A stretch of 64,000 nt of DNA from Coxiellaceae bacterium. GTDB taxonomy: Bacteria; Pseudomonadota; Gammaproteobacteria; Coxiellales; Coxiellaceae. The stretch lies in NCBI GenBank assembly GCA_029212925.1, contig JARGOB010000001.1, positions 275,473-339,472 on the forward strand, given 5' to 3'. The position numbers and the translations under genes are program-made. The notes below the pieces were generated by a model. It worked only from the letters and a program-made list of their open reading frames with translations. It was not told where the DNA came from and searched no databases. Of the stretch, positions 10,052 to 17,692 are shown one piece after another. The first letter of the stretch is position 1; each line of letters starts with the position of its first letter.

Positions 10052-10068
10052 CTTAAGTACTGCTTAAA
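10052..10068 (+). promoter_or_regulatory. PmrA-box-like direct repeat
   Basis: CTTAAGTACTGCTTAAA: two CTTAA half-sites 11 bp apart, about 90 bp upstream of the small membrane-protein gene. Its spacing and sequence match the box at 3783, upstream of that gene's relict paralogue. Confidence 0.58.
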
Positions 10069-10157
10069 TATACGGCACTGCACTGCACTTTTGAGAAGTC
10101 ATGGTAAGATGATGTTAATAATTTAAGCTTTAAAAGATGCATAGCAGAGGAGTGTGT

Positions 10158-10478
10158 ATGAGTCAGCAGCAACACCTAGACCTTCCATTATGGGTGCCAT
10201 TCGTGGCCGCGGCTGGTATAAGTGTTTTGGTGGTCTGTGTCGCCAGAACTATTCGTAATTGTCAAAACCATGAGCCACTGCTTCCTTCTTTTAACTGCTT
10301 ACCGTCACCTTCATCTTGTTGCAAATTTTTTTCGCGTGGAAGGCGATCTGAATTAGAAATGGCACCAAGCAGTTTTGGTGTTGATGTCTATGACTTGGGT
10401 GAAGAAGTTCATCGAGAGGGGGTATATCGCCTCATGCAAGGCGAGCAAGACAATCGTGACAGGTTCAACAGGCTGTAA
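10158..10478 (+). CDS. Small single-span membrane protein, unknown function
   Basis: 106 aa from ATG 10158, chosen because AGAGGAG lies five bases upstream; an ATG at 10137 lacks such a site. One hydrophobic span lies at about residues 12-30 (PFVAAAGISVLVVCVA). A Cys/Pro/Ser-rich linker and a charged C-terminus (REGVYRLMQGEQDNRDRFNRL) follow. I do not recognise the family. It has a box-like promoter element upstream and a decayed 5' copy at 3881-3979, so it may belong to a duplicated accessory family. Confidence 0.65.
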   Translation: MSQQQHLDLPLWVPFVAAAGISVLVVCVARTIRNCQNHEPLLPSFNCLPSPSSCCKFFSRGRRSELEMAPSSFGVDVYDLGEEVHREGVYRLMQGEQDNRDRFNRL

Positions 10479-10483
10479 TTCCC

Positions 10484-11698
10484 TTAATCTGTTTCAATTA
10501 GGTTAGGTTTGTTTTCATCTTGACTTAATTCGACTTTTTCAATTTTACTAAAGCGCGAACTGATTTTTTTCGATGATGCAAACACCTTATCGACATCATC
10601 ATTGGCTTGATTAATATGTCTAGCTAAATTATCCATGCGTGATTGGAAACGACCAAAATCTTTACCCAATGCGATTAAGTGTTCTTGAATAATATGCACT
10701 TGTTTGCGTGTGGCGGCATCTTTGAGTACGGCGCGCGCTGTGGTTAGTACAGCCATCATGGTTGTTGGCGATACCATCCATACGCGTTGTTGATGCGCGT
10801 ATTCTACCAAATCGGGGTGATTAGCATGAATTTCAGCAAAGATAGCTTCAGCTGGGATAAACATCATGGCACCATCAGCGGTTTCGCCATCGATAATGTA
10901 TTTATTCGCAATATCATTAATGTGTTTTTTAATGTCGCGACGAAAGGCGGATAAGACAGTAGCGGTATTTGAGTCGCCAGTTTTTTGCATGGCCTTGTAG
11001 GTCTCAAGCGGAAATTTAGCGTCGACTACCATATTGCCCGTGGGTTCGGGTAAAAATAGAATGCAGTCGCAGCGTTTGCCATTGGACAGCGTGTGTTGCA
11101 ATGAGAAATGACTTTCGGGAATCATATTGCGAATTAATGCGTTGAGTTGCACTTCGCCAAACGCGCCGCGCGATTGTTTATCGGCTAAGATTTCTTGTAA
11201 TGTGACAACGTTGGTTGATAGTTCAGTGATCTTTTGTTGCGCGCTGTCGATAATAGTCAGTCGTTTTAAAATATCATTAAAGGTCGCGGTGGTTTTTTCA
11301 AAACCTTGGCTGAGTTTTTTATCGACTTGTTGGCTAATGCTTTGTAATTGTTGTTCGGTCTGTTTGGTGAGTTGATCAACGCGCTGATTCATCGACTGTG
11401 TGTTTTGTTGCAATGTTGTAGTGATTTGTTGACGTAACTCTTGTGCGGCTTTGTGCAAGCTGTCTTGAATCAGTGTCAGGCTTTTAATCTGGTGTTGGTC
11501 GAAGCTTTCACGTTGCTTTACCGCTTGCTGTTGTGATTCTTGTAACAGGCGCAAGATGCTGTCTTTATCAGATTGCTGTTGTTGTATGCGTTCAGCAATC
11601 AGTGACAGTTGTACGTTTTGTTTTTGCAGCAGCAAATACATAATAACGGCTAAAATGCCGATAACCAGTGGTGCGGTGATAGCGAAATAGATCCACAT
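10484..11698 (-). CDS. rmuC: DNA recombination protein RmuC
   Basis: 404 aa, typical of RmuC, a membrane-anchored nuclease-fold protein that limits inverted-repeat recombination. There is an N-terminal transmembrane helix (residues about 2-24), a long Gln-rich coiled coil (about 25-170), then the RmuC core: SRGAFGEVQLNALI, CDCILFLPEPTGNMVVDAKFPLE, and VWMVSPTTMMAVL. It is divergent from the sugar kinase at 11747. Family assignment is secure. Confidence 0.94.
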   Translation of the reverse strand: MWIYFAITAPLVIGILAVIMYLLLQKQNVQLSLIAERIQQQQSDKDSILRLLQESQQQAVKQRESFDQHQIKSLTLIQDSLHKAAQELRQQITTTLQQNTQSMNQRVDQLTKQTEQQLQSISQQVDKKLSQGFEKTTATFNDILKRLTIIDSAQQKITELSTNVVTLQEILADKQSRGAFGEVQLNALIRNMIPESHFSLQHTLSNGKRCDCILFLPEPTGNMVVDAKFPLETYKAMQKTGDSNTATVLSAFRRDIKKHINDIANKYIIDGETADGAMMFIPAEAIFAEIHANHPDLVEYAHQQRVWMVSPTTMMAVLTTARAVLKDAATRKQVHIIQEHLIALGKDFGRFQSRMDNLARHINQANDDVDKVFASSKKISSRFSKIEKVELSQDENKPNLIETD

Positions 11699-11746
11699 CG
11701 ATTAGACTCCTTCATCAAGCTGTCATGATAACGGTAATGGACTCGT

Positions 11747-12673
11747 ATGAAAAACACTTTTTTGGCCATAGGCGAATGCTTAGTAGAGCATCGTGCGAAT
11801 GATGAGCAATTGTATTTTGCAGGCGATACGTTAAATGTGGCTATTTATTTAGCACGATTAGCGCAAGGTGAAGTCTGTGTGCAATACGCCACAGCGCTGG
11901 CCGAGTGCGATAAAAGCCAATTAATGAAGCAACAGTGGCAACAAGCGGGTATCGACATATCTGCTGTAGGCAGTGTGAATGATAAGTCAGTTGGTGAGTA
12001 TTGGATTGATTTAGATCAGCATGGCGAGCGCAGTTTTCGTTATCAACGTGATGACTCCGCTGCACGTTATATGTTTGCCGATAGCGCTTGTTGTCAACGG
12101 ATTAGCTCTGCGATTGAAAAAGCCGATATGATTTATTTATCAGCCATTAGTTTAGCTATTTTAGATCGTCAGTCGCGTCAGACACTATATGATTGTTTGG
12201 CAACGGCTAAAGATCGCGGCGCGCGGATTGTGATGGATAATAACTACCGATCTTCGTTGTGGCCAGATGGTGACAGTTGTTGTCAGGCATTGCGTCAATT
12301 TGAGCGCTTGGTGGATTTAGCGTTGTATTCATTAGCGGATGCGCGGGCCATGGCGGCAAATAATAACCGGTCTGCCGAAGACTTAGTGCAGCACCTTAGG
12401 CATTCGGGTGTTAAGCAGATGGTGATTAAGGCGGCTGAGCGCGGATATTGGCTGGCGGAAGACGGGCATGCGCTTGAATATGTGACTGTTAAAGCTATCA
12501 CAGATGTCGTTGATAGTACCGCGGCAGGTGATGCGTTTAATGCGGGCTTTCTCAGTGGTGTCTTGCGTTCAGAAAGCTTAAAAGATTGTGGTCGATTGGG
12601 GTATTCGTTGGCATCGGCGGTTTTGATGCACGCCGGGGCGATTATACCGAAACAGGCTATGCCTTTGCTTTAA
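11747..12673 (+). CDS. PfkB-family sugar kinase, probably 2-keto-3-deoxygluconate kinase
   Basis: 308-aa ribokinase/PfkB-family kinase. The start has the sugar-binding FLAIGECLVEH and AGDTLNVAIYLARL, typical of KdgK. The C-terminal signature DSTAAGDAFNAGFL carries the catalytic Asp and the anion hole. KdgK phosphorylates 2-keto-3-deoxygluconate. No uronate-pathway gene lies beside it, so the substrate is inferred from the N-terminal motif alone. Confidence 0.8.
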   Translation: MKNTFLAIGECLVEHRANDEQLYFAGDTLNVAIYLARLAQGEVCVQYATALAECDKSQLMKQQWQQAGIDISAVGSVNDKSVGEYWIDLDQHGERSFRYQRDDSAARYMFADSACCQRISSAIEKADMIYLSAISLAILDRQSRQTLYDCLATAKDRGARIVMDNNYRSSLWPDGDSCCQALRQFERLVDLALYSLADARAMAANNNRSAEDLVQHLRHSGVKQMVIKAAERGYWLAEDGHALEYVTVKAITDVVDSTAAGDAFNAGFLSGVLRSESLKDCGRLGYSLASAVLMHAGAIIPKQAMPLL

Positions 12674-12754
12674 AGTAATTTTTGCCTTAATGTTTCTGCC
12701 ATAACCATTATATGAATTTCAGATATATAAAAAATCTATAATTAGTTATCTTGA

Positions 12755-12771
12755 TTTAATATTACCTTAAG
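12755..12771 (+). promoter_or_regulatory. PmrA-box-like direct repeat
   Basis: TTTAATATTACCTTAAG matches the published consensus cTTAATatT-N2-cTTAAt except at the first and last bases. It is 34 bp upstream of the LuxR-type regulator start, where it could overlap a -35 region. Confidence 0.6.
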
Positions 12772-12805
12772 GTTCGAGGCGTAGTCTGAAAGTGTGGATT
12801 AGGAG

Positions 12806-13534
12806 ATGTATAACGGGGTGAGCACGATTGAGCACGTGCATCAGCTAAAGAGTAAAGTAGATTGTGGGGTTAAGTCGATGAGTGGGATCAATTCAATACT
12901 GGCATTGTCCAAATCTATCCATCAAGATGTGTGGTCGCAAGCTTCAGTCCAATCTTTCAAAAGTCATTTTAGCACTACATTTAAGGCATATGCTGGTCAA
13001 ATTGAGCAATCAACTGAGCAGTGGATTGGCTTTTTATCCGCATTGAAAAACAGTGAATTAAAGCTGGTTATCGATGTAAAAGACGCCATTGTGCAAGGCG
13101 GTAATCGCCTGATGGTTATTTCTTCTTGGAAATTTATTGACCCCTGCGGTTGTGAACGACTGGTGGTTGAATCGATGATGAATTACGTGATTGAGGGTAA
13201 AATGGTCACTCAATTATTTTATATGTGGGATTATCCCCTACAACAGCTTACGACATTACTTGAATCCATGCCCGCTAAGGAGGCACTGTCGGCTGAACAG
13301 ATTAAGGCGGCTCTCACACCGCGTGAATTACAATGCTTCTTATACGTCGTACAAGGGCGCACAGCGAAGCAAATTGCCAATGAGCTGCAATTATCTAAAC
13401 GCACCATTGAAGAATACTTAAGTCATATGAAACAAAAGCTGGGCTTAACCTACCTGAGTGACGCCATTAGCTATGCCTTTAACGGTGGGCTGTTTCATGT
13501 TTCGCCGCAATTGCATGCCGCGGTGGAGGTGTAA
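12806..13534 (+). CDS. LuxR-type HTH regulator with an N-terminal SnoaL/NTF2-like domain
   Basis: 242 aa. The C-terminus (about 172-230) is a LuxR/GerE helix-turn-helix: LTPRELQCF, then GRTAKQIANELQLSKRTIEEYLSHMKQKLG. The N-terminal ~150 residues look like a small alpha+beta pocket domain, with strand pattern LMVISSWKFIDP, ending LFYMWDYPLQQL. I infer a SnoaL/NTF2-like sensor, since there is no receiver domain. AGGAG abuts the ATG at 12806, so the GTG at 12818 or ATG at 12878 may be the real start. The next two genes encode a split paralogue. A PmrA-like box lies just upstream. Confidence 0.8.
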   Translation: MYNGVSTIEHVHQLKSKVDCGVKSMSGINSILALSKSIHQDVWSQASVQSFKSHFSTTFKAYAGQIEQSTEQWIGFLSALKNSELKLVIDVKDAIVQGGNRLMVISSWKFIDPCGCERLVVESMMNYVIEGKMVTQLFYMWDYPLQQLTTLLESMPAKEALSAEQIKAALTPRELQCFLYVVQGRTAKQIANELQLSKRTIEEYLSHMKQKLGLTYLSDAISYAFNGGLFHVSPQLHAAVEV

Positions 13535-13535
13535 T

Positions 13536-13988
13536 ATGTTGCAAATGCCTCAAGCTCAACATTTAATGGATCAAATTAATGCGCAGATTTGGCAGCAGCG
13601 CGAAGCCGATGCATTATTGGAGTATTTTGATCGTGACATCACTTTTAATACGCAAGGTTCACATATGACGATGGACGAAGTCCATAGCTATGTTAAGCAG
13701 TCGCGTGAACTGGGGGTGTCAACCCACTTAAAGAACGAGCCTACCATTGTATTACAACCAGACGACAGCATGGTGGTGTGGTCTGAATATGAAATGCGCG
13801 ATGGCGAGAATAATATATTACAGTCAGTTGAAGCCATGAATCAGTATGAAATACGTGATGGTAAAATCGCTAGTAATTTCTTTATGTGGAATAACGATTT
13901 ACAACAAATTATGTCGCATGCTAGAGCAAACAGTGCCAGCATGACGAATAGCACTACTATTCCTGGGGGGGGGGAGTGGAGACATTAA
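13536..13988 (+). CDS. SnoaL-like N-terminal half of a split LuxR-type regulator
   Basis: 150 aa from ATG 13536, preceded by GGAGGTGTAAT and starting one base after the previous stop. It is a SnoaL/NTF2-like domain (QQREADALLEYFDRDITF, MVVWSEYEMRDGE). It is paralogous to the N-terminal half of the preceding regulator: NFFMWNNDLQQI here, LFYMWDYPLQQL there. The frame passes through ten Gs at 13965-13974 and ends eight codons later in GGGEWRH-stop. With 8 or 11 Gs it would fuse to the HTH reading frame that follows, giving a full-length homologue of its neighbour. Confidence 0.82.
   Translation: MLQMPQAQHLMDQINAQIWQQREADALLEYFDRDITFNTQGSHMTMDEVHSYVKQSRELGVSTHLKNEPTIVLQPDDSMVVWSEYEMRDGENNILQSVEAMNQYEIRDGKIASNFFMWNNDLQQIMSHARANSASMTNSTTIPGGGEWRH
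13965..13974 (+). repeat. Poly-G tract (10 G) at a domain junction; probable phase-variation switch
   Basis: Ten consecutive Gs lie exactly between the SnoaL-like half and the LuxR HTH half. With ten Gs the upstream frame stops at TAA 13986-13988. Adding one G or losing two yields VETLTMRELQ in frame, which aligns with ALTPRELQ of the intact paralogue. Slipped-strand changes in such tracts are a known on/off mechanism; an assembly error must be excluded. Confidence 0.75.
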
Positions 13989-13990
13989 CG

Positions 13991-14224
13991 ATGCGTGAAT
14001 TGCAGTGTTTTCATGCTTTGATCCAAGGCGCATCACCTAAGCAGGTGGCGCGCCAATTGGGTCTTTCACCACGCACTATCGAAGAGCATATCGCTCGCTT
14101 CAAAGCAAAACTCAATATTAAAACCTTTGATCAGCTTATGGACTATGCAATGGCTAATGATTTACTGCAAGTGACGCCATTGCTGCAGGTGATGCTTGAT
14201 CATGCCAATATTGCAACTGCATAA
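13991..14224 (+). CDS. LuxR/GerE helix-turn-helix domain, C-terminal half of the split regulator
   Basis: 77 aa from ATG 13991, with GGAG nine bases upstream; the frame is also open from GTG 13976 right after the G tract. It is a bare LuxR-type HTH (MRELQCFHALIQG, SPKQVARQLGLSPRTIEEHIARFKAKL). The order and sequence match the C-terminus of the regulator at 12806. It could be made alone as a constitutive or competing DNA-binding protein when the tract is out of frame, or as the end of the full regulator when in frame. Confidence 0.75.
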   Translation: MRELQCFHALIQGASPKQVARQLGLSPRTIEEHIARFKAKLNIKTFDQLMDYAMANDLLQVTPLLQVMLDHANIATA

Positions 14225-14567
14225 CCGTATACATAACCGATGATGATCGAGCTTGCAACAATACCTAAAACATCCCCAGTTAACTTTAGACGCGGCGCAA
14301 GCGAGTGAATCGAGGGCGTGTATTTGGCATACATAACTGATGATGATTGAGCTTGCAACAAAGTCTAAAGTTAACTGGGGGGTGTTTTATGGAGAGTGGT
14401 ACCACAATGCTTCTCACGCGATCCGGTGTCTTGATCGAAAGAGGGGATACGCACGGCTTTTCATGGCACCACTAACGGCCACTATAGACACCGAAAAATT
14501 GCATTTCCATAGTCTACAGTGTTAATTTAATTTTTAACGCTAACGTTTTAATTGTTTTATGCAGTCT
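14225..14567. repeat. Gene-free stretch with paired direct and inverted repeats
   Basis: A 31-bp direct repeat with two C/T differences occurs at 14231-14261 and 14331-14361, exactly 100 bp apart. An inverted repeat with perfect 18-bp arms ccccagttaactttagac (14274-14291) and its complement (14363-14380) extends imperfectly to about 28 bp per side. The arms could form a long stem with a loop of about 70 nt. I see no convincing gene; the open frame 14340-14525 is composed of the repeat and unusual residues. Confidence 0.6.
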
Positions 14568-15038
14568 TTACATGGATTTAATGTATTCTAAAATTTCTTC
14601 CACGTGTTGTTTCACTTTTACTTTGCGCCATTCGTGTTTGAGTTTGCCTTTTTCGTCAATAATGAATGTGCTGCGTTCGATGCCGACGTATTCTTTACCG
14701 TATAATTTTTTCGGTTTAATAACATCGAAACAGTGACATAAGCTTTCTTCGGTGTCTGCAATTAATGGGAATGGCAGTTTAAATTTGTCGATAAATTTCT
14801 GATGCGACGCCAAACTGTCGCGTGAAACACCTAAGACAACCGTGTTGAGTTTTTTAAATTGTTTAATGGCGGCTTTAAAGTCGTTGGCTTCGGTTGTGCA
14901 GCCGGGTGTGTTGTCCTTTGGGTAAAAATACAACACGATATTTGTGCCGCGCAGTGATTTAAAATCTGATACTGTTTCGTCGCTGCTGGTAAATGATTGC
15001 GCAGGTACGACGCGATTGAGTTCGGCTTGTTTGGTCAT
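14568..15038 (-). CDS. bcp: Thiol peroxidase Bcp (peroxiredoxin Q family)
   Basis: 156 aa from ATG 15038, chosen for its AGGAAC site and the usual Bcp length; an upstream ATG at 15083 would add 15 residues. It reduces peroxides using thiols from thioredoxin or glutaredoxin. The peroxidatic cysteine is C47 in FYPKDNTPGCTTEA. The resolving cysteine found five residues later in E. coli Bcp is absent here, suggesting a 1-Cys mechanism. It is divergent from dapA, with 65 bp between starts. Confidence 0.93.
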   Translation of the reverse strand: MTKQAELNRVVPAQSFTSSDETVSDFKSLRGTNIVLYFYPKDNTPGCTTEANDFKAAIKQFKKLNTVVLGVSRDSLASHQKFIDKFKLPFPLIADTEESLCHCFDVIKPKKLYGKEYVGIERSTFIIDEKGKLKHEWRKVKVKQHVEEILEYIKSM

Positions 15039-15103
15039 GTTTGTTCCTGTGATTGTTGTCATGCTACTATTGATCACTTGCATCTTAACACAAGGAACGC
15101 ATT

Positions 15104-15997
15104 ATGTTTCAAGGCAGTATGGTGGCAATTGTCACGCCGTTTACCGCACACAATGAGGTGGATTATGCCGCACTCGAAAAGTTATTTGATTGGCATATTG
15201 AGCAGGGTACACAGCTGATTGTGTTGCTAGGTACGACTGGTGAATCTGCCAATATCAGTCATGATGAGCGCACGCAGATGATTAAGCATGCCGTGGCTTA
15301 TATCAATAAACGCGTACCATTGATGATTGGCACGGGAACTAATTCGCTGAATGAAACCTTGCTGTTAACAGAGCAAGCGAAACAGCTCGGTGCTGATGCG
15401 GCGATGATTGTGACGCCGTATTATATAAAGCCACCACAAAAAGCCATGATTGAGTATTTTGCTGAAGTGGCGAAAATTGCGATACCACAATTTTTGTACA
15501 ATGTGCCATCGCGGACGAGTATTGATCTATTGCCAGAGACTGCTGCGGTGATTGCTAAGAATGCTAACGTGCATGGTATTAAAGAGGCCAGTGGTGATGT
15601 TAGTCGTGTGAAGCAGTTACGTGATTTAGGCTGCGACTTCGATATCGTTAGTGGTGAAGATGGCAATGCTTGTGAGTTCATTTTGGCCGGAGGTGATGGT
15701 GTTATTTCAGTGGTGGCTAATGTGGCACCGCAATTAATGCGTACGATGGTAGATGCCGCAAAAGCGGGTGATAGCACGGCGGCAAACGCGATAAATGACA
15801 AATTGTCGCTATTGCATAAAAATTTGTTCTTGCAATCTAACCCAATCCCGGTTAAATACGCATTAGGACAAATGGCAATGATCGATAACAACGTTCGTTT
15901 GCCATTGGCAGAGTTGGAACAAGAGTACAAATCGGCGGTTGTGCAAGCATTGCAGCAGGCTGACATTAACACGGTGGAGAATGAAAAATGCGCATAA
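15104..15997 (+). CDS. dapA: 4-hydroxy-tetrahydrodipicolinate synthase DapA
   Basis: 297 aa. It condenses pyruvate with aspartate semialdehyde, the first committed step to lysine and meso-diaminopimelate. Motifs: LLGTTGESANIS (residues about 41-53), active-site Tyr in YNVPSRT, and the Schiff-base lysine K160 in GIKEASGD. ACAAGGA precedes the ATG. Its end overlaps bamC by 10 bp, the dapA-bamC-purC order known from enterobacteria. Confidence 0.97.
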   Translation: MFQGSMVAIVTPFTAHNEVDYAALEKLFDWHIEQGTQLIVLLGTTGESANISHDERTQMIKHAVAYINKRVPLMIGTGTNSLNETLLLTEQAKQLGADAAMIVTPYYIKPPQKAMIEYFAEVAKIAIPQFLYNVPSRTSIDLLPETAAVIAKNANVHGIKEASGDVSRVKQLRDLGCDFDIVSGEDGNACEFILAGGDGVISVVANVAPQLMRTMVDAAKAGDSTAANAINDKLSLLHKNLFLQSNPIPVKYALGQMAMIDNNVRLPLAELEQEYKSAVVQALQQADINTVENEKCA

Positions 15998-16581
15998 TAA
16001 TAACAGCAGGGATTGCCTGTGCAGTAATAAGCTTAGCGGGTTGCAGTTACACAAACCGTCAATTGCATCGACATGATAATGACTATGCACGTGGCGCAGG
16101 TACAGTTCAGCATATGGATGCTCCAGCAGGTGCTAAGGCACACAGTATGGGTGAATATTATCCCGTGCCATCTCATGCTGACTTGCATGGTAAGCCACCC
16201 TCCATTAAGCCACCAGGTAGTGGGTTACAAACGAGTAGTGTGAGTGTGCCTAAAGGTAAATCACGCTTGGTGAAATCTACATCCGGTGATGAAACATTAG
16301 TGGTAGCGGCGAACAACCGTGTGGCTTGGTCAAAAGTAGGTAAGGCATTAAAGGCCAGTGGTTACCAAGTATTGGATCAAGACAGTGAAATGGGTGCATA
16401 TTTTATTTTGGATGCTAAAGAGACGCATAATAAGATCACCAAGCAAACACCTATCTTGCGCGTTAATTTAAAAGCGAATGATCAGCAGACAGACATTTCG
16501 ATGGCGAGTCATGATAATGCGAAGCTAGACAGCAAGATTGGTGATCGTGTTTTGCATGAGATTCAAAAACATTTAGGTTAG
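15988..16581 (+). CDS. bamC: Outer-membrane assembly lipoprotein BamC (NlpB)
   Basis: 197 aa with a lipoprotein signal ending LAGC, lipidated Cys at residue 19. BamC is an accessory lipoprotein of the BAM beta-barrel assembly complex. It is shorter than E. coli BamC (about 344 aa) and appears to keep one folded C-terminal domain (residues about 90-190, WSKVGKALKASGYQVLDQD). The call rests on the lipobox, this domain and the conserved place between dapA and purC. Confidence 0.82.
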   Translation: MRIIITAGIACAVISLAGCSYTNRQLHRHDNDYARGAGTVQHMDAPAGAKAHSMGEYYPVPSHADLHGKPPSIKPPGSGLQTSSVSVPKGKSRLVKSTSGDETLVVAANNRVAWSKVGKALKASGYQVLDQDSEMGAYFILDAKETHNKITKQTPILRVNLKANDQQTDISMASHDNAKLDSKIGDRVLHEIQKHLG

Positions 16582-16597
16582 TGTTGAGGTTGTCGGT

Positions 16598-16766
16598 TGT
16601 CATACCGGACTCCGAGATTTGTCATACCGGACCCCGATCCGGTATCCAGGTATTAACTGGATCCCGGCTCAAGGCCGGGATGACAATACAGCGGCGGGGA
16701 TGACAATACAGCGGCGGGGATGACAATGCAGCGGCGGGGATGACAATGCAGAGTTCGGGATGACAG
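16598..16766. repeat. Cluster of GC palindromes plus a 20-bp tandem repeat
   Basis: Two palindromic elements (CATACCGGACCCCGATCCGG and CCCGGCTCAAGGCCGGGATG) are followed by a 20-bp unit, TGACAATACAGCGGCGGGGA, repeated about four times (16681-16750) with A/G variation. It fills the bamC-purC gap. The tandem unit ends in the same GGGGATGACA as the palindromes, so it probably arose by local amplification of an element end. Confidence 0.75.
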
Positions 16767-16824
16767 TTGTTAGATTCTTGAGATGAGGCCTTAATAGGCA
16801 GAAAAACCGAAGGACGTAAAAGAA

Positions 16825-17538
16825 GTGGAATTTGAAAAAGGTGAGCTGCTTTATAGTGGCAAGGCGAAGTCGTTATATAAAACCAATGACCCGAGGTATT
16901 TGATCAGTGAGTTTCGTGATGATACATCGGCGTTTGATGGTGTTAAGTTAGCTAAGTTAGCCAATAAAGGTCGAGTGAACAATCAAATCAGTTCACTTAT
17001 TTTTGAGCGTTTGCAGCAGGCAGGCATCCCGACGCATTTTGTAGAACATTTAAACGATCGCGATATGTTGGTGAAGCACTTAACGATGATTCCTCTCGAA
17101 AGTGTGATGCGCAATATGGCAGCGGGCAGTTTGTGCAAGCGTTTAGGTATTGAAGAAAAGACACCATTAGATCCACCGTTGTATGAAATATTTTTAAAGG
17201 ATGATGAGTTGCATGATCCTTTAGTGACCGAAAATCATGCGCTGAGTTTTGGTTGGGCAACGCGTGAACAGCTCGATCAAATGAAAGCGTTGACAGCACA
17301 AATCAATGACGTATTATCGTCGCTATTCGCAGGCGCTGGCATGATGCTAGTCGATGCCAAATATGAATTTGGTGTTGATACAGAAGGTAACGTATGTCTT
17401 GGCGATGAAATTAGTCCAGACTCTTGCCGCATATGGGATGCGGAAACACAAGAGCGATTGGACAAGGATCGCTTTCGACGGGATCTGGGTGATGTAGTTG
17501 AATCATATCAAATCATTGCTGACCGATTGTCTGTATAA
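16825..17538 (+). CDS. purC: Phosphoribosylaminoimidazole-succinocarboxamide synthase PurC
   Basis: 237 aa with a GTG start and AAGGA upstream; the length is standard. It joins aspartate to CAIR in purine synthesis using ATP. Motifs: LLYSGKAKSLYKT (residues about 8-20), DDTSAFDGVK, VEHLNDRDMLVKHL, and LVDAKYEFGVD followed by GDEISPDSCRIWD. It lies third in the dapA-bamC-purC order. Confidence 0.96.
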   Translation: MEFEKGELLYSGKAKSLYKTNDPRYLISEFRDDTSAFDGVKLAKLANKGRVNNQISSLIFERLQQAGIPTHFVEHLNDRDMLVKHLTMIPLESVMRNMAAGSLCKRLGIEEKTPLDPPLYEIFLKDDELHDPLVTENHALSFGWATREQLDQMKALTAQINDVLSSLFAGAGMMLVDAKYEFGVDTEGNVCLGDEISPDSCRIWDAETQERLDKDRFRRDLGDVVESYQIIADRLSV

Positions 17539-17572
17539 AAAATAAATACACGTCGAATCAAGCCATCTGCAG

Positions 17573-17660
17573 GGAGAGATACCGAAGTGGTCATAACGGC
17601 ACCGATTCGAAATCGGTTGGGGGCTTACGCTCCACAAGGGTTCGAATCCCTTTCTCTCCG
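17573..17660 (+). tRNA. tRNA-Ser (anticodon CGA)
   Basis: 88-nt cloverleaf with acceptor GGAGAGA pairing TCTCTCC and discriminator G. The anticodon stem is ACCGA/TCGGT with loop TTCGAAA, giving anticodon CGA. It has a long class-II variable arm and T-loop GGTTCGAATCC. The 3' CCA is not encoded. Confidence 0.95.
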
Positions 17661-17692
17661 AACCACAGCATAAAACCATTAGGAGGTTTTGA

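Noticed and set aside
13458..13535. Longer start for the SnoaL-like half
   Set aside because: The extra residues overlap the previous gene in another frame; ATG 13536 has GGAGGTG upstream and fits the paralogue.
14340..14525. 61-codon open frame downstream of the split regulator
   Set aside because: Its start lies inside the direct and inverted repeats, there is no ribosome binding site, and the peptide has no recognisable pattern.
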